DNA of 64,000 nt, from contig CM055098.1 of the NCBI GenBank assembly GCA_029204225.1, forward strand, positions 14,398,533-14,462,532. The letters are read 5' to 3'. Positions 23,385 through 35,100 of this stretch are shown here, one piece after another; within the stretch, counting starts at the first letter, position 1, and every line of letters starts with the position of its first letter. This stretch comes from Diphasiastrum complanatum (taxonomy: Eukaryota > Streptophyta > Lycopodiopsida > Lycopodiales > Lycopodiaceae). The notes under the pieces were generated by a model. The model made no database searches. It was not told the DNA's origin and saw only the letters and a list, made by a program, of their open reading frames with translations. The translations under genes and the position numbers were made by a program.

Positions 23385-24340
23385 CATTGGAAAAAAGAAG
23401 TCGTGAGAAGGAGAAAGGAGGGGGACATTTTTTTTTCTTGGCATTCGGTGAGGAGGAGAGGAAGAGTATTCTTGAAGTCCAGTGATCAGAGCATAGTATC
23501 TTTGCATCCAAAGAGGAGTCGTGCATTCTATGAGCAGAGGTTTTGTCCTTGACATTCCTACATTATGTGAGTAGAGAGCATTGTTTTCTTGGAGGGATGT
23601 GAGAGGAGAGATCAACACTCCTTATTTTTCTTGAGAAGCAGATTCATACGAACATTGCCTGGGAAGAAATTGTGCTGATCCTGCTGTTTTCAGAGACTGG
23701 ATATGATCAATGGTACAGCATTGGATTTCACAAGATGTTGATGGTTCTGCTTAACATCATTGTGTAAAGACAGTCAGACATCTCTCTCTTACACTCTTTC
23801 TATTATGTCTGCTGATTGCTCTTTCTCTCCATATCTCTCTCAGCGCAGAACAGGCCTCTTTCTTTGTTCTCTCTCTCACAGTTACTCCCTCCCTTCCTCC
23901 AGCAATCTCTCTCTTTCTTCACCCTGCCTGCGCTCTTCATCCCTCTGCACCCTGCTCCCATTTTACATCCATGCGCATCTTTTTCTCTCCCTCACGGTCA
24001 GCACTCCCTCTCCGATCTCTCTCCCTTACTCTATCCCTCTCTGCCTATATACCTCTCTCTGCCTCTCCCTCAGAGTCGCTGCCCTCCATCTCTCTCCCTC
24101 ACCGTTCCATGTCCGCCTGCGCATCTGCTCTCCATTTGCCTGCAGCCGCAGATCTACCCCTCTCCCTCTCTACCTCACAGCCAGCGCTACCATCTCTCCC
24201 TCATCCGACTTCTCTATCGCTATCCCTCTCTCCCCCATATCGTCCGATCTTTCTCTGTTTCTGTGTACATTTCCTTCTCCTTCAACGACCCCCCCCCCCC
24301 CCTTCCTATATCTTCTTGTTCCCAAAAGTTTTGGTGAAAG
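22124..24340 (+). repeat. 3' LTR of element A with (CT)n and pyrimidine-rich tract
   Basis: It begins TGTAGTGCATTTTT after the polypurine tract, as do the LTR copies at 26238 and 32079 (both minus). Homology with the B 5' LTR continues with gaps: CATGATTAATAAAAGATGCCC near 22520 matches 31690, and AATGGATTCAATGGAAAGCC near 23285 matches 30945. A (CT)n tract at 23343-23382 and a long C/T-rich stretch with a C run (23770-24302) follow. B has only a short CT run, so the microsatellite expanded in A. The LTR is interrupted at about 24340; its tail reappears at 25722. Confidence 0.65.
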
Positions 24341-25721
24341 AGACTACCGTCAAAGATACAATGGACACGGACATTCTGGCAACCAATTATGTGGGCTACT
24401 GAAGAAAAATATAGAGTGACTCAAATCTGGAAGACTTGACTTTAACTGAAGGAACCTCCTTAAAATTTAAGTCAGAGCATGAGGATTTGAGGTGAAATCA
24501 TTTACCTTTTAACTGTATTTTATGGTTTAATCATTTGGTTAAGCATGTAGATCGGTTTTTCAGTTATTATGAATACTAAATATCTGTTTTTATGAATCTA
24601 AAAAAAAGAAAATGGATTTATGTGCTTATATTGAATCTATAACCCATAGTATACAATAAATGATATGTTTTTACAGTCTAATGAATTACAGATGTACCTT
24701 CTGCTATAAAAACTCCAGAAAATAAAGAACATTTAGATTCTGTTTTTATAATGGAATATAATATATGCTTTTCAAGAGTTAAACTTATTAAGGATTTTCA
24801 AATGGCTATAACTTCTAATCCGTAACTCGGATCCGAATGATCCAAAAAGGTAAATTGACCCTTAAAACTCATAAAATTCAGTGAAATTGAGAAAAATGAC
24901 TTTTAAGAGAATTTTATCATAAATTTCTCAGTTTGAGTGATGTGTAATGCTTAACAAATATACTTAGCATGATAAATCAACTATTGCTAATCCATTGAAA
25001 AACATGGAGAAGCTATCGCTCAAAGTGGTTGAAAAACACCATTAGAGCTATATATATATATATATATATTATATATTTCCAAAACCACATACATTATCAT
25101 GATAAAACCATTGAAAAAGATGGTCAAGCTTTCGTAGGTAGATCATGGCAATTGCATCAAAGATTGAATCAAATTAAGTTTGCTTGATTGGAGAGAACAC
25201 AAGAATTAGTAAATGAAAAATATTTATATCATTGAAAAGAATATTTGAGATGGATTACTTATGAGGTGAATGGGTTCAAACTTAAGCTACCTTCTAGTAT
25301 AATTTATGGCAATATTCGTAGAAGCCCAATTACTAGCTTCATAATCATACAAAACCCCGCTATAGTGTTATGAACACTATTAAGCAACACACAAAACGTA
25401 CCACATGTTTTATGGTGACCACAATGGGATTTAGATCCATGAAAGCCAGATACTCTAGAGGTATCCTAGTTCATACTGCCATAGAGGATTTAGAAGGTTT
25501 ACAAGTGATATCAATGCTCCTAATGTGAAAGAAATTGGACAAATACGAAAGGGAAACATACATCTTGATGAAAAAGAAGAAGAAAAAAAAAATATTGAAT
25601 ATTCCACATGGAATTGACCTCGTGAAATCCTTTATATGTGTTTTGATTTTGAATGGACAATCATTATTTAATGATTGTATAGATGAAAAATGAATGATTC
25701 TAACTGTTGATCATGATGGTA
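24341..25721. other. Unidentified insertion between body and tail of the element A LTR
   Basis: This AT-rich segment has no match in B and no coding signal. It holds a (TA)n run at 25052-25074. It separates the LTR body from a tail segment that is contiguous in element B, so it is either an insertion or filler from rearrangement. No terminal repeats are evident. Confidence 0.35.
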
Positions 25722-25857
25722 ATGTGTGATAAAAATTGTTGTTTGGACTTGGTGATATTTGTGAGATGTGTGAGCAAGATTGAATGTTTTCATGATTGAG
25801 TAGTACAACAGTTTCAAGATTTGTAGAAGAAGTAAGGTATAGTGTTGGACAGAGATA
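25722..25857 (+). repeat. Tail segment of the A-type LTR
   Basis: GTGTGATAAAAATTGTTG through GTGTTGGACAGAG is the inverted match of 30043-30170, the 3' end of the B LTR. Its plus orientation fits the end of the LTR of A. It is fused directly to the truncated B 3' LTR (minus), forming the centre of the inverted pair. Confidence 0.65.
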
Positions 25858-26238
25858 TATTTACAATCATGATATAAATAAGATACATTGATCAATTACA
25901 ACATGGCAAACAATGGCCATTAACAACTATAGATATTTTTGTCCATCAGACTCACTTATAAGTATTGCTACTTAACAAACTTATTAAAAATAGTAAAGTC
26001 TTAAAAATAGCTCTAATTTTTCTGATATAAGTATCATTTGACGACTTGATACATTTGAACCTTCCATAGAATTTTATAGCTACTCTTTAACATAGCCATA
26101 TTCGTATATCAGTAAAAAGTGGCATAATAGCATATTTTATGCACATGAGATACATCTAGCACATTTTCTTCTACAAAATCAGCATCAACGATTGTAGTTG
26201 CTGAAATTTTAAAATTTTGACCAGAAAAATGCACTACA
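25858..26238 (-). repeat. 3' LTR of element B (first 380 bp only)
   Basis: It starts at 26238 with TGTAGTGCATTTTTCTGG and is preceded on the minus strand by ACGCTTCACATTTAAGTGGG and GGAGAAACA, a clean polypurine tract. It matches 31700-32079 of the 5' LTR. It stops at about 25858 where the A tail begins. Confidence 0.75.
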
Positions 26239-27975
26239 TGTTTCTCCCCCACTTAAATGTGAAGCGTCCCCGTGAACAGAGGGAATAGTCTTTGACATTT
26301 GATTTTGTATCATAAAGCCATTGATTTAGCCTTACGATCTTTTCATCTTTTCAACATTTCAAGGTTTTCTTCGTCAATTAATGGGCTCAGCACACAATAT
26401 AGTGTGATGCTAACCATTATTGTTCAGCAACATGAATCCAAAGGCCATTGATTAAATCTTTAGATCTTTCAGCAACATTGTCTCTATCAAGAATAAAATT
26501 CTTGTATTACATCCAACCAGTGTCTGAAGAAAATATGCTCTCACTCCCATCAAATCATAATGTAATGCCCATCATCAAAACCATGCATTGTTGGGAAATG
26601 TTGATGCAATCTTCATTGTCGTAACAAGATATGAATGCAGTTTCTCAGCTTTGTGTCTAGGTCTTCATATAATGTAGTGTGTGCAATGCAACCTATTCTA
26701 AAAGTTGGATCTTCATCATTCACATTGTGAATATATCTCATTCTCATAAAAACCTATTCACTCCCTTAAATAATAGGTAGATTTTTTTTTTCAAGCAAAT
26801 ATTCATGCTATACCTCACATTTCTACTCTCATAGATAGATTCTGAATGAGATCTGATATTTTCTATTCTTACCAAAGAAAATCTATGATCCAATTATAAT
26901 TCTCAAGACCTTATGAACAACAAAATAGAAAACACTCATCATATTCTCTCCACTCATTTTTCCACTCATCACTCAAAAGATCTCACAAATACTCTCAATA
27001 AAATACCCAAGATGGTCTTCAACAGCAACAGATGTCTTCGACATAGATCCATAATCATCAGTAGGTTTTTTTTTTTTTTTTTCTTCACTCACCTCCCCAC
27101 TGGTAATGTTTTATCCATTCCAAATATTCATATTTCCTCTCAAAACCACCCTCATGACACTATTCAACAAAAATGCCCATCCCAGATACTAGAACATTTC
27201 ATCCCATCTTCAAATCAATGCATAATGCAAGTAGACATGAAATGGACGGTCTCATATTTTTCATCAGATAGATGCATACACCACTGTGTCTAATTGATGC
27301 AAGTGTAATGTGTGTGGATATTTTACCTCCAATCTTCATATAGAGTGTATCACCTTCCAAGATGTGTATTATATCCTTCTCAAATAAGATGAAATATTTT
27401 TCTCAAGATAGCCTCTCACACATTTGTGTCATAAAACTAAAGTTAGTTGTTCAATTCATGGTAGTTAAACCACTAGTTTTTCCTTACTACAAGCTTAAAA
27501 AATATAGGTATTTGACAGATATGGCAAATTGAGTTTGTAAAAATATAACCATTAAAATATGTACATCTCATCCAAAAACACACACTATATTTGATTTTGT
27601 ATTGGATCCTACATTCAAACTGTCATTGCATATTGTATATTCTAATAAAACAATATCTTTATAGGTTGCTCATATATATTTAAAACATGAAGTTCACATT
27701 GATACGTAAATTTCTTAATCCTCCATTCACATATTAAAATATGTCGCCAAATTATGTGTCTAGTTGATCAAGGTAACAACTTTGGATGATAGTCATTTTT
27801 CTAAATAATCTCATTGTCATGCCATCGTTTATGTGATTTCTTTTTCTTTTTCTTTTCAATTTCGAATAGATATATCTTTCTAATAGTCTTTTTATATTGT
27901 TTCAAATTTAGGATTTTTTGTTTTTGTTGTATTTTTAAAAGAAAAAACTATCATATTATATACATCTACATCATC
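26239..27975 (-). other. Non-coding 3' internal region of element B
   Basis: This is the inverted counterpart of 20401-22123. No pol domain is present in any frame. ORFs here on the plus strand are reverse shadows of AT-rich repeat sequence. Confidence 0.65.
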
Positions 27976-28505
27976 ATAATTATATCAATTTATTTGGGTA
28001 TTTCTTATGGTAATTATCATGAAGCATCTCATATGTATGATGACTTAATATCATATTATACCAATTATTACAAATAATCTTGTAATATTTGAAACCATTG
28101 ATTTTTTCGGACTTTCTTTGATATTCACTATTTTTTTTCATAGACTTTATTTTGAATATCTTTAGCTCTTTTGTAGTTATAATTACTTCTCCACCTCTTA
28201 TCATGCTTTCTTAGTATTTCGTCAGTTAGAGGTTTTAATGCTCGTAAGGTATTCTTGGTACAAATCTCATTATCGCATATTGAATTTATTTTTTTAGAAT
28301 CTTCCATTTCTTTTTCATTTTGGTTTTCCACATTAGTTTCTTCAGATAGCTCATTATTAATTAGCTTCAAAGATGAGTGATCCAACTTGGATAATTCTAA
28401 TTCTCTTAGCATTAACTCTTCATCATATTCATAAAAAGCTTGTAACTCATCCATCTTAGATAATAAATTCTTTTTGATTTTTCTTTGAATCAGATGAGCT
28501 ATCAT
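27976..28505 (-). pseudogene. C-terminal extension of element B gag
   Basis: Minus-strand frames carry MDELQAFYEYDEELMLRE, then RALKPLTDEILRKHDKRWR, a frameshift at a T8 run (28132-28139), and SEKINGFKYYKIICNNW, ending near 27980. The same end is open in A, so this part was once coding. It has no zinc knuckle and no motif I know. It may be a diverged nucleocapsid or an element-specific domain. Confidence 0.55.
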
Positions 28506-29682
28506 TTTTTTTCTTGGGAAGAATGGAATTTATCTTTTGACCTTGAAAACTTTCATCAATGTCACTCATATTGGAAGTAATGATTTCCTTTATGAATTCT
28601 TCTACTCCAACCAAACTATCATCAATTTCTTGATCATTCACTAATAATGGTAATATTTGACTTTCAGGTTGTGATATCCATATGTCATTCGGTAGTATTT
28701 CTTCCTTCAAAAGACATTGACTTTGCAACAAGTTAGAATCAACAAAATTTGATTGACCTTCTTGTTCTACTTCCTCAATAGCATATTTATCAATTATAGC
28801 ATCATATATATTTTCCAGTTTTTCATTATCATTATATAAAGACTCCATCAGTTCCGGGTAGACATCAATGGAATGCACCACATCTTGAGTATCTTCACAA
28901 CAATTGTTTTCTTCAATCACAACAGTAATTTCATTTGATTGATCAATCTTATAGTCATACTCAATACTTTTACTACATCCTTCTTGCACCATAATGTTTT
29001 CTTTAATTTTAAAAAGCTGATTTGTTTGAATGGGATCTTCAGAATAACAAGATTCATTTTCTATACGAATTTTAGGAATAGATGATACTGTAGCATAGTA
29101 GGAAGGGATTTCTACATCAAATTCATCCAAGAATCTATCTATCCAACTCTTCTTATCAAGTTCTTCTATTTCTGTCATCGTCTTATCAGCATGTTCTATA
29201 GCAACTGCCCTAGAGATAGCTTCCTCAAAAGTCTTAGGAACTTTTGAGAGAATACTATATTTCATGTCATCACGCAAACCTGATATAAACCAAGATAAGA
29301 AAAACTCTTCTCCTGGTCTTTCACTTAATCTTTTAGCCAAACAATGGATTCTATCAACAAAGCTTTTGATAGGTTCATTTTGTTTCAATTTAATTTCACT
29401 TAGTAATTTGATGATATTAGAAGAGTAATTCCATCTTCTGAATCTATCCAAGAAGCTTGTTTTAAGTTTTGTCCAATTGCAAATTTTCTTTTGAATCAAT
29501 ACAAAATACCATTCAAGAGCAAGATTATCCAATGTTACTGGAAATAATCTAAACATATCCTCATCTTCTTCTTCATAATTTTGTCTACACACATTCACGA
29601 ATCTTTGAATATGTAGATCTGCGTCTTCATTTTCAGTTCCATTAAAATTGGGTAGACTGACACTTTCTTTATCCATTGACAT
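28456..29682 (-). CDS. Gag polyprotein of gag-only LTR element B (408 codons, uninterrupted)
   Basis: It opens at ATG 29682 (MSMDKESVSLPNFNGTENED). The N-terminal half is a Ty3/gypsy-type gag (Retrotrans_gag family): LALEWYFVLI, CNWTKLKTSFLDRFRR, LKQNEPIKSFVDRIH, then EEFFLSWFISGLRDDMKYSI. The remaining 200 residues are acidic and element-specific (ENNCCEDTQDVV, DAIIDKYAIEEVEQEGQ). There is no CCHC knuckle, protease, RT or integrase downstream before the LTR. Length and intactness fit a TR-GAG type non-autonomous element whose gag packages the RNA while another element supplies pol. Confidence 0.75.
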   Translation of the reverse strand: MSMDKESVSLPNFNGTENEDADLHIQRFVNVCRQNYEEEDEDMFRLFPVTLDNLALEWYFVLIQKKICNWTKLKTSFLDRFRRWNYSSNIIKLLSEIKLKQNEPIKSFVDRIHCLAKRLSERPGEEFFLSWFISGLRDDMKYSILSKVPKTFEEAISRAVAIEHADKTMTEIEELDKKSWIDRFLDEFDVEIPSYYATVSSIPKIRIENESCYSEDPIQTNQLFKIKENIMVQEGCSKSIEYDYKIDQSNEITVVIEENNCCEDTQDVVHSIDVYPELMESLYNDNEKLENIYDAIIDKYAIEEVEQEGQSNFVDSNLLQSQCLLKEEILPNDIWISQPESQILPLLVNDQEIDDSLVGVEEFIKEIITSNMSDIDESFQGQKINSILPKKKNDSSSDSKKNQKEFII

Positions 29683-30039
29683 TGTTTTTATTTTATTTTC
29701 TTTTCTTTTTTTAATGTTCTATTGAATTTTGTGAAATGATCAAATAAATGATTTTTCTGTTCACTTATAACTTTGGTGATAATGGTTGATTTCAATTTTT
29801 AATTGGACTTACTTAGTTTGTAATACTTATAGCTTTTTTAGCAGTTCTCTTCATCTTTCATTTCTAAGTGTTTTCTTCTTCTTTTTTCACAAATTTTTTT
29901 TTTTTAATCAAGTATGAATAACACTCATTCAAGACATGCAATTTCAATACAGTCCTCTTGAGTGACTTTCCTTGTCTACTTCAAGATGGCACCCACTAGG
30001 TTAGGATGGTGGGGCTAGGCTTCACACCTACACCTCTCT
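29683..30039 (-). other. 5' leader of element B
   Basis: About 350 bp separate the LTR tail from the gag ATG, with T/A-rich runs (29700-29710, 29888-29905). I could not identify a clear primer-binding site; no TGGTATCAGAGC or TGGCGCC occurs at the expected place. Confidence 0.45.
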
Positions 30040-32079
30040 GTCCAACACTATACCTTACTTCTTCTACAAATCTTGAAACTGTTATACTACTCAATCACGA
30101 AAACATTCAATCTTGCTCACACATCTCACAAATATCACCAAGTCCAAACAACAATTTTTATCACACATATAGATTTTGAAGAGGGGGTGGATAGAACGCA
30201 GATGGAAAGCGCAGTTCTAGAGAGTAGGTGAGGAGAGAATAGGAGAGGTATCGCTGGAAGAAGGGAGGAAGCAACTCAACGATGGAGAAGGGGTTGGAAT
30301 AAGGAGAGAGGGAGAGGAAGGACTGGCCTCAGAGGGATAGTGAAGCGCTATGGGAGGTAGACAGCATCAGCAGCGAAGGCTGGTTGTTTGTATATGTGAG
30401 AGATGGGCAACGAGCAAGTTATATACACCTTTGTCCATCAGATCAGTAGTATTGATGTCTGCTGCAGTTAGAGCAATAGTATTTGAGATAGTCTGTCCAT
30501 TGCATTCAGATAGAGGAATGACAGGTTGTCCAACGCAGTCAGAAAGCTAGAAAGCTATGAATAGAATGCAGGCAGATCTACATGAAATGTCTTCTTCATA
30601 TGATCATACTCCAAGATCAATCAACATACTATCCAATCCGTAGATAGCACCAGTAGTTAAGACAACGGGATCATCACCAATCTTCTTGAAAAACCTATGT
30701 ATTCATAATCACAATCATGAAACAGAATGTAGCAGAAAACTCCATGTCTTTCTACATCACCAGAACACTCGAATGCTCTCTGCCCATAACCAAGAAAACA
30801 ATAAACTCCTCTCTCCTACACTCCCACGAATGAATTCATGAATGCTTCTCCTTTTCCAATCCTCGTGAGAGAGAGAACAAGGTAGTTACCAACCTCTGAC
30901 TTTCAAACACCATCCATTTTTGGCTTTCCATTGAATCCATTTCATGGAATTCGACTTTACTCATTCTGATAAAAGTTTCAGGTCCATTTGACAAGTGTCG
31001 ATTAAGGATATGTGGGCTCTGAATTATCGAAGAGTCCATGGTAGGACCTCTTCCAACGACTTTTAGAAGTGTATTTTCTTCAAAACTGACCTTCAATAAG
31101 CTTATAGCATCTTTCACATAATTTCTTTGTTTCATTTTAAAAACCATCACATGAATATGCGTTTGGCCTCTCAACATAATTTTGAAATTGATCATCCTAG
31201 TATATTTCGGTCATTATCATTGTTTTGACCTCGTCAATTCTTTTCTTCCAAGACACCTGAATGTCTTATAAGCATTTTCACCTGCAAAATTTTATTTTGA
31301 CTGGTATATTTTGTTGTGTCCTCAATCGATAAGGATTCATCGATTTTTATCCAAAACCTCTTCAATTGTGAAGCAATGTTACTAAATCCTTGATTTGAGC
31401 TAGAACTCCAAATTTTCTTCAATAATCTTTGATGGATCGTGGTGAATTACTGTTTGAACGATTTTAAACTTGCCAACGTATTTTATTTTGTGAAATCTTT
31501 TTGGACCTTTATGATAAGGTCATGGTCCTAATTATTCAAGGACATCCTTAATCTTCAAAAGGGTATTTTCGCTGGTTTGTTGTCTTTGTCTTGAACTGAA
31601 CTTTGCTTGTCGTTGTTTGCAGGACCCTTAGCCTTTGGACCTTTCCTTGAAACTTAAGTCAGTGCTTTAAAGGTACCTGGGCATCTTTTATTAATCATGA
31701 TATAAAGTACATTTCATCATTACAATATGACAAAAAATTGCCATTTAATAAAACTACTTAGCAACTGTCGATATTATCATCCATCAAAGTCACTTATGAG
31801 TGTTGCTAAAAATAGCTTATTGCTATTTAACAAACTTACTAAAAATAGTAACGTAAGAAAAATAGCTCTAATTTGTTTGATATAACTGTCATTTGAAAAT
31901 TGATTATGAAAATAGAATTTCATAGCTTTAACATAGCCACATTCGTATATCAGTAAAAAGTGGCGTAATAGTAGATTTTTCACATATGAGATACATCTAG
32001 CACATTTTTTTCTAGAAAATCAGCATCAATGATTATAGTTGCTGAATTTTTAAAATTTTGACCAGAAAAATGCACTACA
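30040..32079 (-). repeat. 5' LTR of element B (about 2.0 kb)
   Basis: It starts at 32079 with TGTAGTGCATTTTT directly against copia C2 sequence and extends to the segment shared with 25722-25857. Its first 380 bp recur at 25858-26238 (minus), and its middle recurs at 22500-23340 (plus) in A. The exact 3' end is uncertain. It is long for an LTR, as in many non-autonomous plant elements. Confidence 0.65.
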
Positions 32080-32080
32080 T

Positions 32081-33348
32081 GGGTCATCATCAGGTGGTAT
32101 CCTCACTATACCATCTTTCCCACTGGATGTATCTATCTTCTCAACATCCTCGTCTTCATACATCTTGGATTCATCAAAGATAACATCACGGCTTATATGG
32201 ATTTTGTTTTCCACTGGATCAAACATCTATAGCCTTTCACACAATCGTCATATCCTAGAAATATACACTTGATAGCTTTTACATCAAGTTTACATCTCTC
32301 TTCCTTAGGAATGTGTACAAAGGCCTTACATCCAAAGATTCGCAAATGGTTCACCTTTGGCTTCTTCTTCGTGAATGCTTCCTCAGGTGTTATCTTTGGT
32401 ATGGCAATGGTAGGACTTCTATATTTTTGAAGATAGACTGCCGTACTGCATGCTTCTGACCAAAAATCTTTTGGTAGTTTCATCTCAGCTAGCATAGATC
32501 TGGCACTTTCCACAATCATACGATTCTTGCGCTCAACTACACCATTGAGAGCAGGAGTATGAGCTTGCGTAAATTGTCTTTTAATCCCACATTGATCACT
32601 AAGGTCATTGAAGTCATTAGACTTGTACTCACCTCCACTATCTGATCTTAGGACTTTTCCTACCTGTCTGATTTTCAACCAATGCTTTCAAGCTTTTGAA
32701 GTTGTCAAATGCATCTGATTTCTTCTTCAAGAAGTAGATCCACGTCTTACATGACATATCATCAATAAAGGTCATGAAATAGAAGGCTTTACCTATGGAC
32801 ATGGTCCTCATAGGCCCGCATAAATCTGTGTGGATTAAATCCAGAATGTTCTTTGCTCTTGCAACACCACCTTTATTGAACTTCTCTCGATGTTGCTTCC
32901 CATATACACATGATTCGCACATCGATTTCAAGTGGTCTTCTATGGTAGGCAATCATGTTACCATCTCCAATTTCCTCATCAAACTGAGGCTTCCCAAGTT
33001 CAAGTGACCAAGCCTCTTATGCCACAACTCAGTTTGCGATGGAATAGATGATATGAGTCCATGTTGCCCCTTGATTGTTGCATTCAACATGTACAACTTT
33101 GTATTGGGCTCCCTTACTCCATCCACAATAACTTTGAACTTTTGGTTTACATCCTTCACAAAGCAACTATCATGGGCGAATTCTACCTTCAACTTTTGAT
33201 CAGTAATGACTCTAACAGAAAGCAGATTTTTCTTCAAACCTGGTACATAAAGCACCTCCCTGATCATCTTGCTTTTTCCATCAGGTATTTGGATTGAAAC
33301 GATGCCTATCCCCTTGATCTTGCACACCTCACTTAAAGGCCAAAACAC
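32081..33348 (-). pseudogene. Ty1/copia C2: protease end, GAG-preintegrase and integrase
   Basis: The minus strand begins near 33348 in the protease C-terminus (REVLYVPGLKKNLLSV). It continues into the GAG-preintegrase zinc region (ELWHKRLGHLN ... CESCVYGKQH) and the integrase core: HTDLCGPM (Asp), RSDSGGEY (Asp) and GVVERKNRM (Glu). The conserved FGCKAFVHIPKE and FLGYDD blocks follow, with a frameshift near 32660. It ends at 32081 in the linker before RT, where the B LTR starts. Gag and the first half of protease are missing, since the leader runs straight into 33348. Confidence 0.85.
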
Positions 33349-34154
33349 ACTTTAATTCTTCAGGGCCCACTTCAGTTGAAGTTCATGTGGATTTTATGGC
33401 AATCCAATGGCTTATCTGGATCCAATGGTCCACGTAGATTTAATCTCCATCATCCATCCAGATGCCATGAGATCTGATGGTCTTGCACATTCTTATGCTC
33501 CAATCCGGATTCCTCCAGTCGTGACCACCTTCGAAGCACTACGTGCTTCTCCTCCTCACCGCGCGCGAGCTGTCCGCATCCATCTCTCGGCCTCTTATTT
33601 CCTTTCTTCACCAAACACTTGATGATCTAACAGGCTCTCTGATCCGCGACCAGTTATGGCTCTCTCACATCTGCTATGCGCTGCTGGGGCGCCCTCCACT
33701 AGCTCTTTACAGCTCCAAAATCTGTTGAACACAGAGAGAAATCCGTGATTTATCATATGTAAACCCTAAACCAGGGTTTCTGCACCATTCTTGGCACTTA
33801 GTAGCCTTTGTACAGCTCTTCAACAAGCAAATCCTCTTGTTCTGAGGTTGTCCTACAACAAGGAATCTGATACTTCAGACCGTTCGTCAAACGATGTCCA
33901 TTCGGATGCACACCGATTGCAAACACCAAGCAGCTACTTTACAGAATTTTTAGAATTCCATTTCTCCAACTGATAGGCCTTGTCTGTGAATCCTCACACG
34001 GTTTCACACCTAGCAAACCTCTGTATGCTAGAAATCATACACCAGTGCTTCACTTTCCGTCTCCAGCCCGCCGTAAACCCCGAACTCTCAAAAGATTTTT
34101 CTTCTCCTGAAGCTCTCTTCAACGGCGACACTGTACTGTGTACACTCCCTGTAC
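33349..34154 (-). other. Leader of copia C2 (gag deleted)
   Basis: About 800 bp lie between the primer-binding site and the remaining protease. It contains a GC-rich patch (33555-33570) and several plus-strand ORFs that look like chance frames. No gag motif is found on the minus strand, so gag and nucleocapsid were removed by an internal deletion ending near 33349. Confidence 0.5.
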
Positions 34155-34167
34155 GACTCTGATATCA
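34155..34167 (-). other. Primer-binding site of copia C2
   Basis: TGATATCAGAGTC begins two bases after the LTR end on the minus strand. It matches the copia consensus TGGTATCAGAGC at 10 of 12 positions, and so fits initiator tRNA-Met. Confidence 0.65.
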
Positions 34168-34169
34168 GC

Positions 34170-34439
34170 TTAGAATTTGCTTTGCACAGGAACACAGATC
34201 ATGCTACACAGTAACACAAACAAAAAACACTCTCCACAACAAGCTCACATAGCAACTGTATTTCTCAAAATGAAATTACACTGTACATATAATTGTTCAG
34301 TCAGGCAACCCATGCATGACCCAGGTTGCCGTTGGCGGGACGCGTGTCCCATCGACTTGCCTCGTGGTGAGGCCAACTGATCCTTACCAACTGATAGGAC
34401 CCACAATATAGTAGCACAATGATTCTACTTTAATTCTAA
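34170..34439 (-). repeat. 5' LTR of copia C2 (270 bp)
   Basis: It runs from TTAGAATTAAAG at 34439 to GCAAATTCTAA at 34170, an 8-bp terminal inverted repeat (TTAGAATT/AATTCTAA). The same 270 bp occur at 62796-63065. The ends are not the usual TG...CA. Confidence 0.8.
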
Positions 34440-34499
34440 CCTCCCTCTACATGTCTTTTTGCTTCTACATCACAATCAATGGAGTTGGCTGAATTTGCA

Positions 34500-34873
34500 A
34501 GTTTGAAGAAGCTGAAGACATTTAACTACTATTGAGTAGCCGAAAGGGCATGTATGCGAGAGGTGCATACTTGGAAAGTTTCAAAGGAAAGCTTTTCCAA
34601 TCGATGGAACTATAAGGGTTCTTGATAAATTTGATTTGGTTCATAGTGATGTTTGTGGTTCAATGAGGACTGAATCCATTGGAAAGTGCATCTATTTTGT
34701 GACTTTTATTGATGATTTTTTCCATTTTACACGAATCTATCCTTTGAAGACTAAATCAGAAGTTTTTCAATGTTTCAAAGATTTTCTAGCAATGGTGGAA
34801 AATCAATTTGGGCATTCTTTGAAGACCCTACGCACCGATCGAGGAGGGGAGTATATTAAGAATACGTTCAGTG
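34500..34873 (+). pseudogene. Ty1/copia integrase fragment
   Basis: It has a zinc-domain scrap, then FDLVHSDVCGSMRTESIGK (first Asp), VTFIDDF, YPLKTKSEVFQCFKDF and LRTDRGGEYI (second Asp). It is cut at 34873 by the LTR of element E before the catalytic Glu. The ORF 34636-34899 crosses this junction, so its last few residues are LTR sequence. Confidence 0.85.
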
Positions 34874-35041
34874 CATCGTGTTTGTGTGCAAGAGAGTGAG
34901 AGAGACAATTGCATTCAATCAAGAACGTAATAATTGAATAGTAGTAAATTTGTGTAAATGAGAGAATCAGAACACAATACAGTAGCGATGATAAGCGCGT
35001 ATTCCTACTTACAGATTTTGAAAAAATGGCTACAATTCTAG

Positions 35042-35100
<59 letters not shown>

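Noticed and set aside
24000-24300. CRISPR-like or tandem protein-coding repeat in the C/T-rich stretch
   Set aside because: The repeats are irregular CTCTCCC words without spacers of fixed length; it is low-complexity LTR sequence.
33407-34380. Chain of plus-strand ORFs of 60-70 codons
   Set aside because: They lie over the leader and LTR of minus-strand copia C2. The ORF at 34177-34380 recurs at 62803-63006 only because both are the same LTR.
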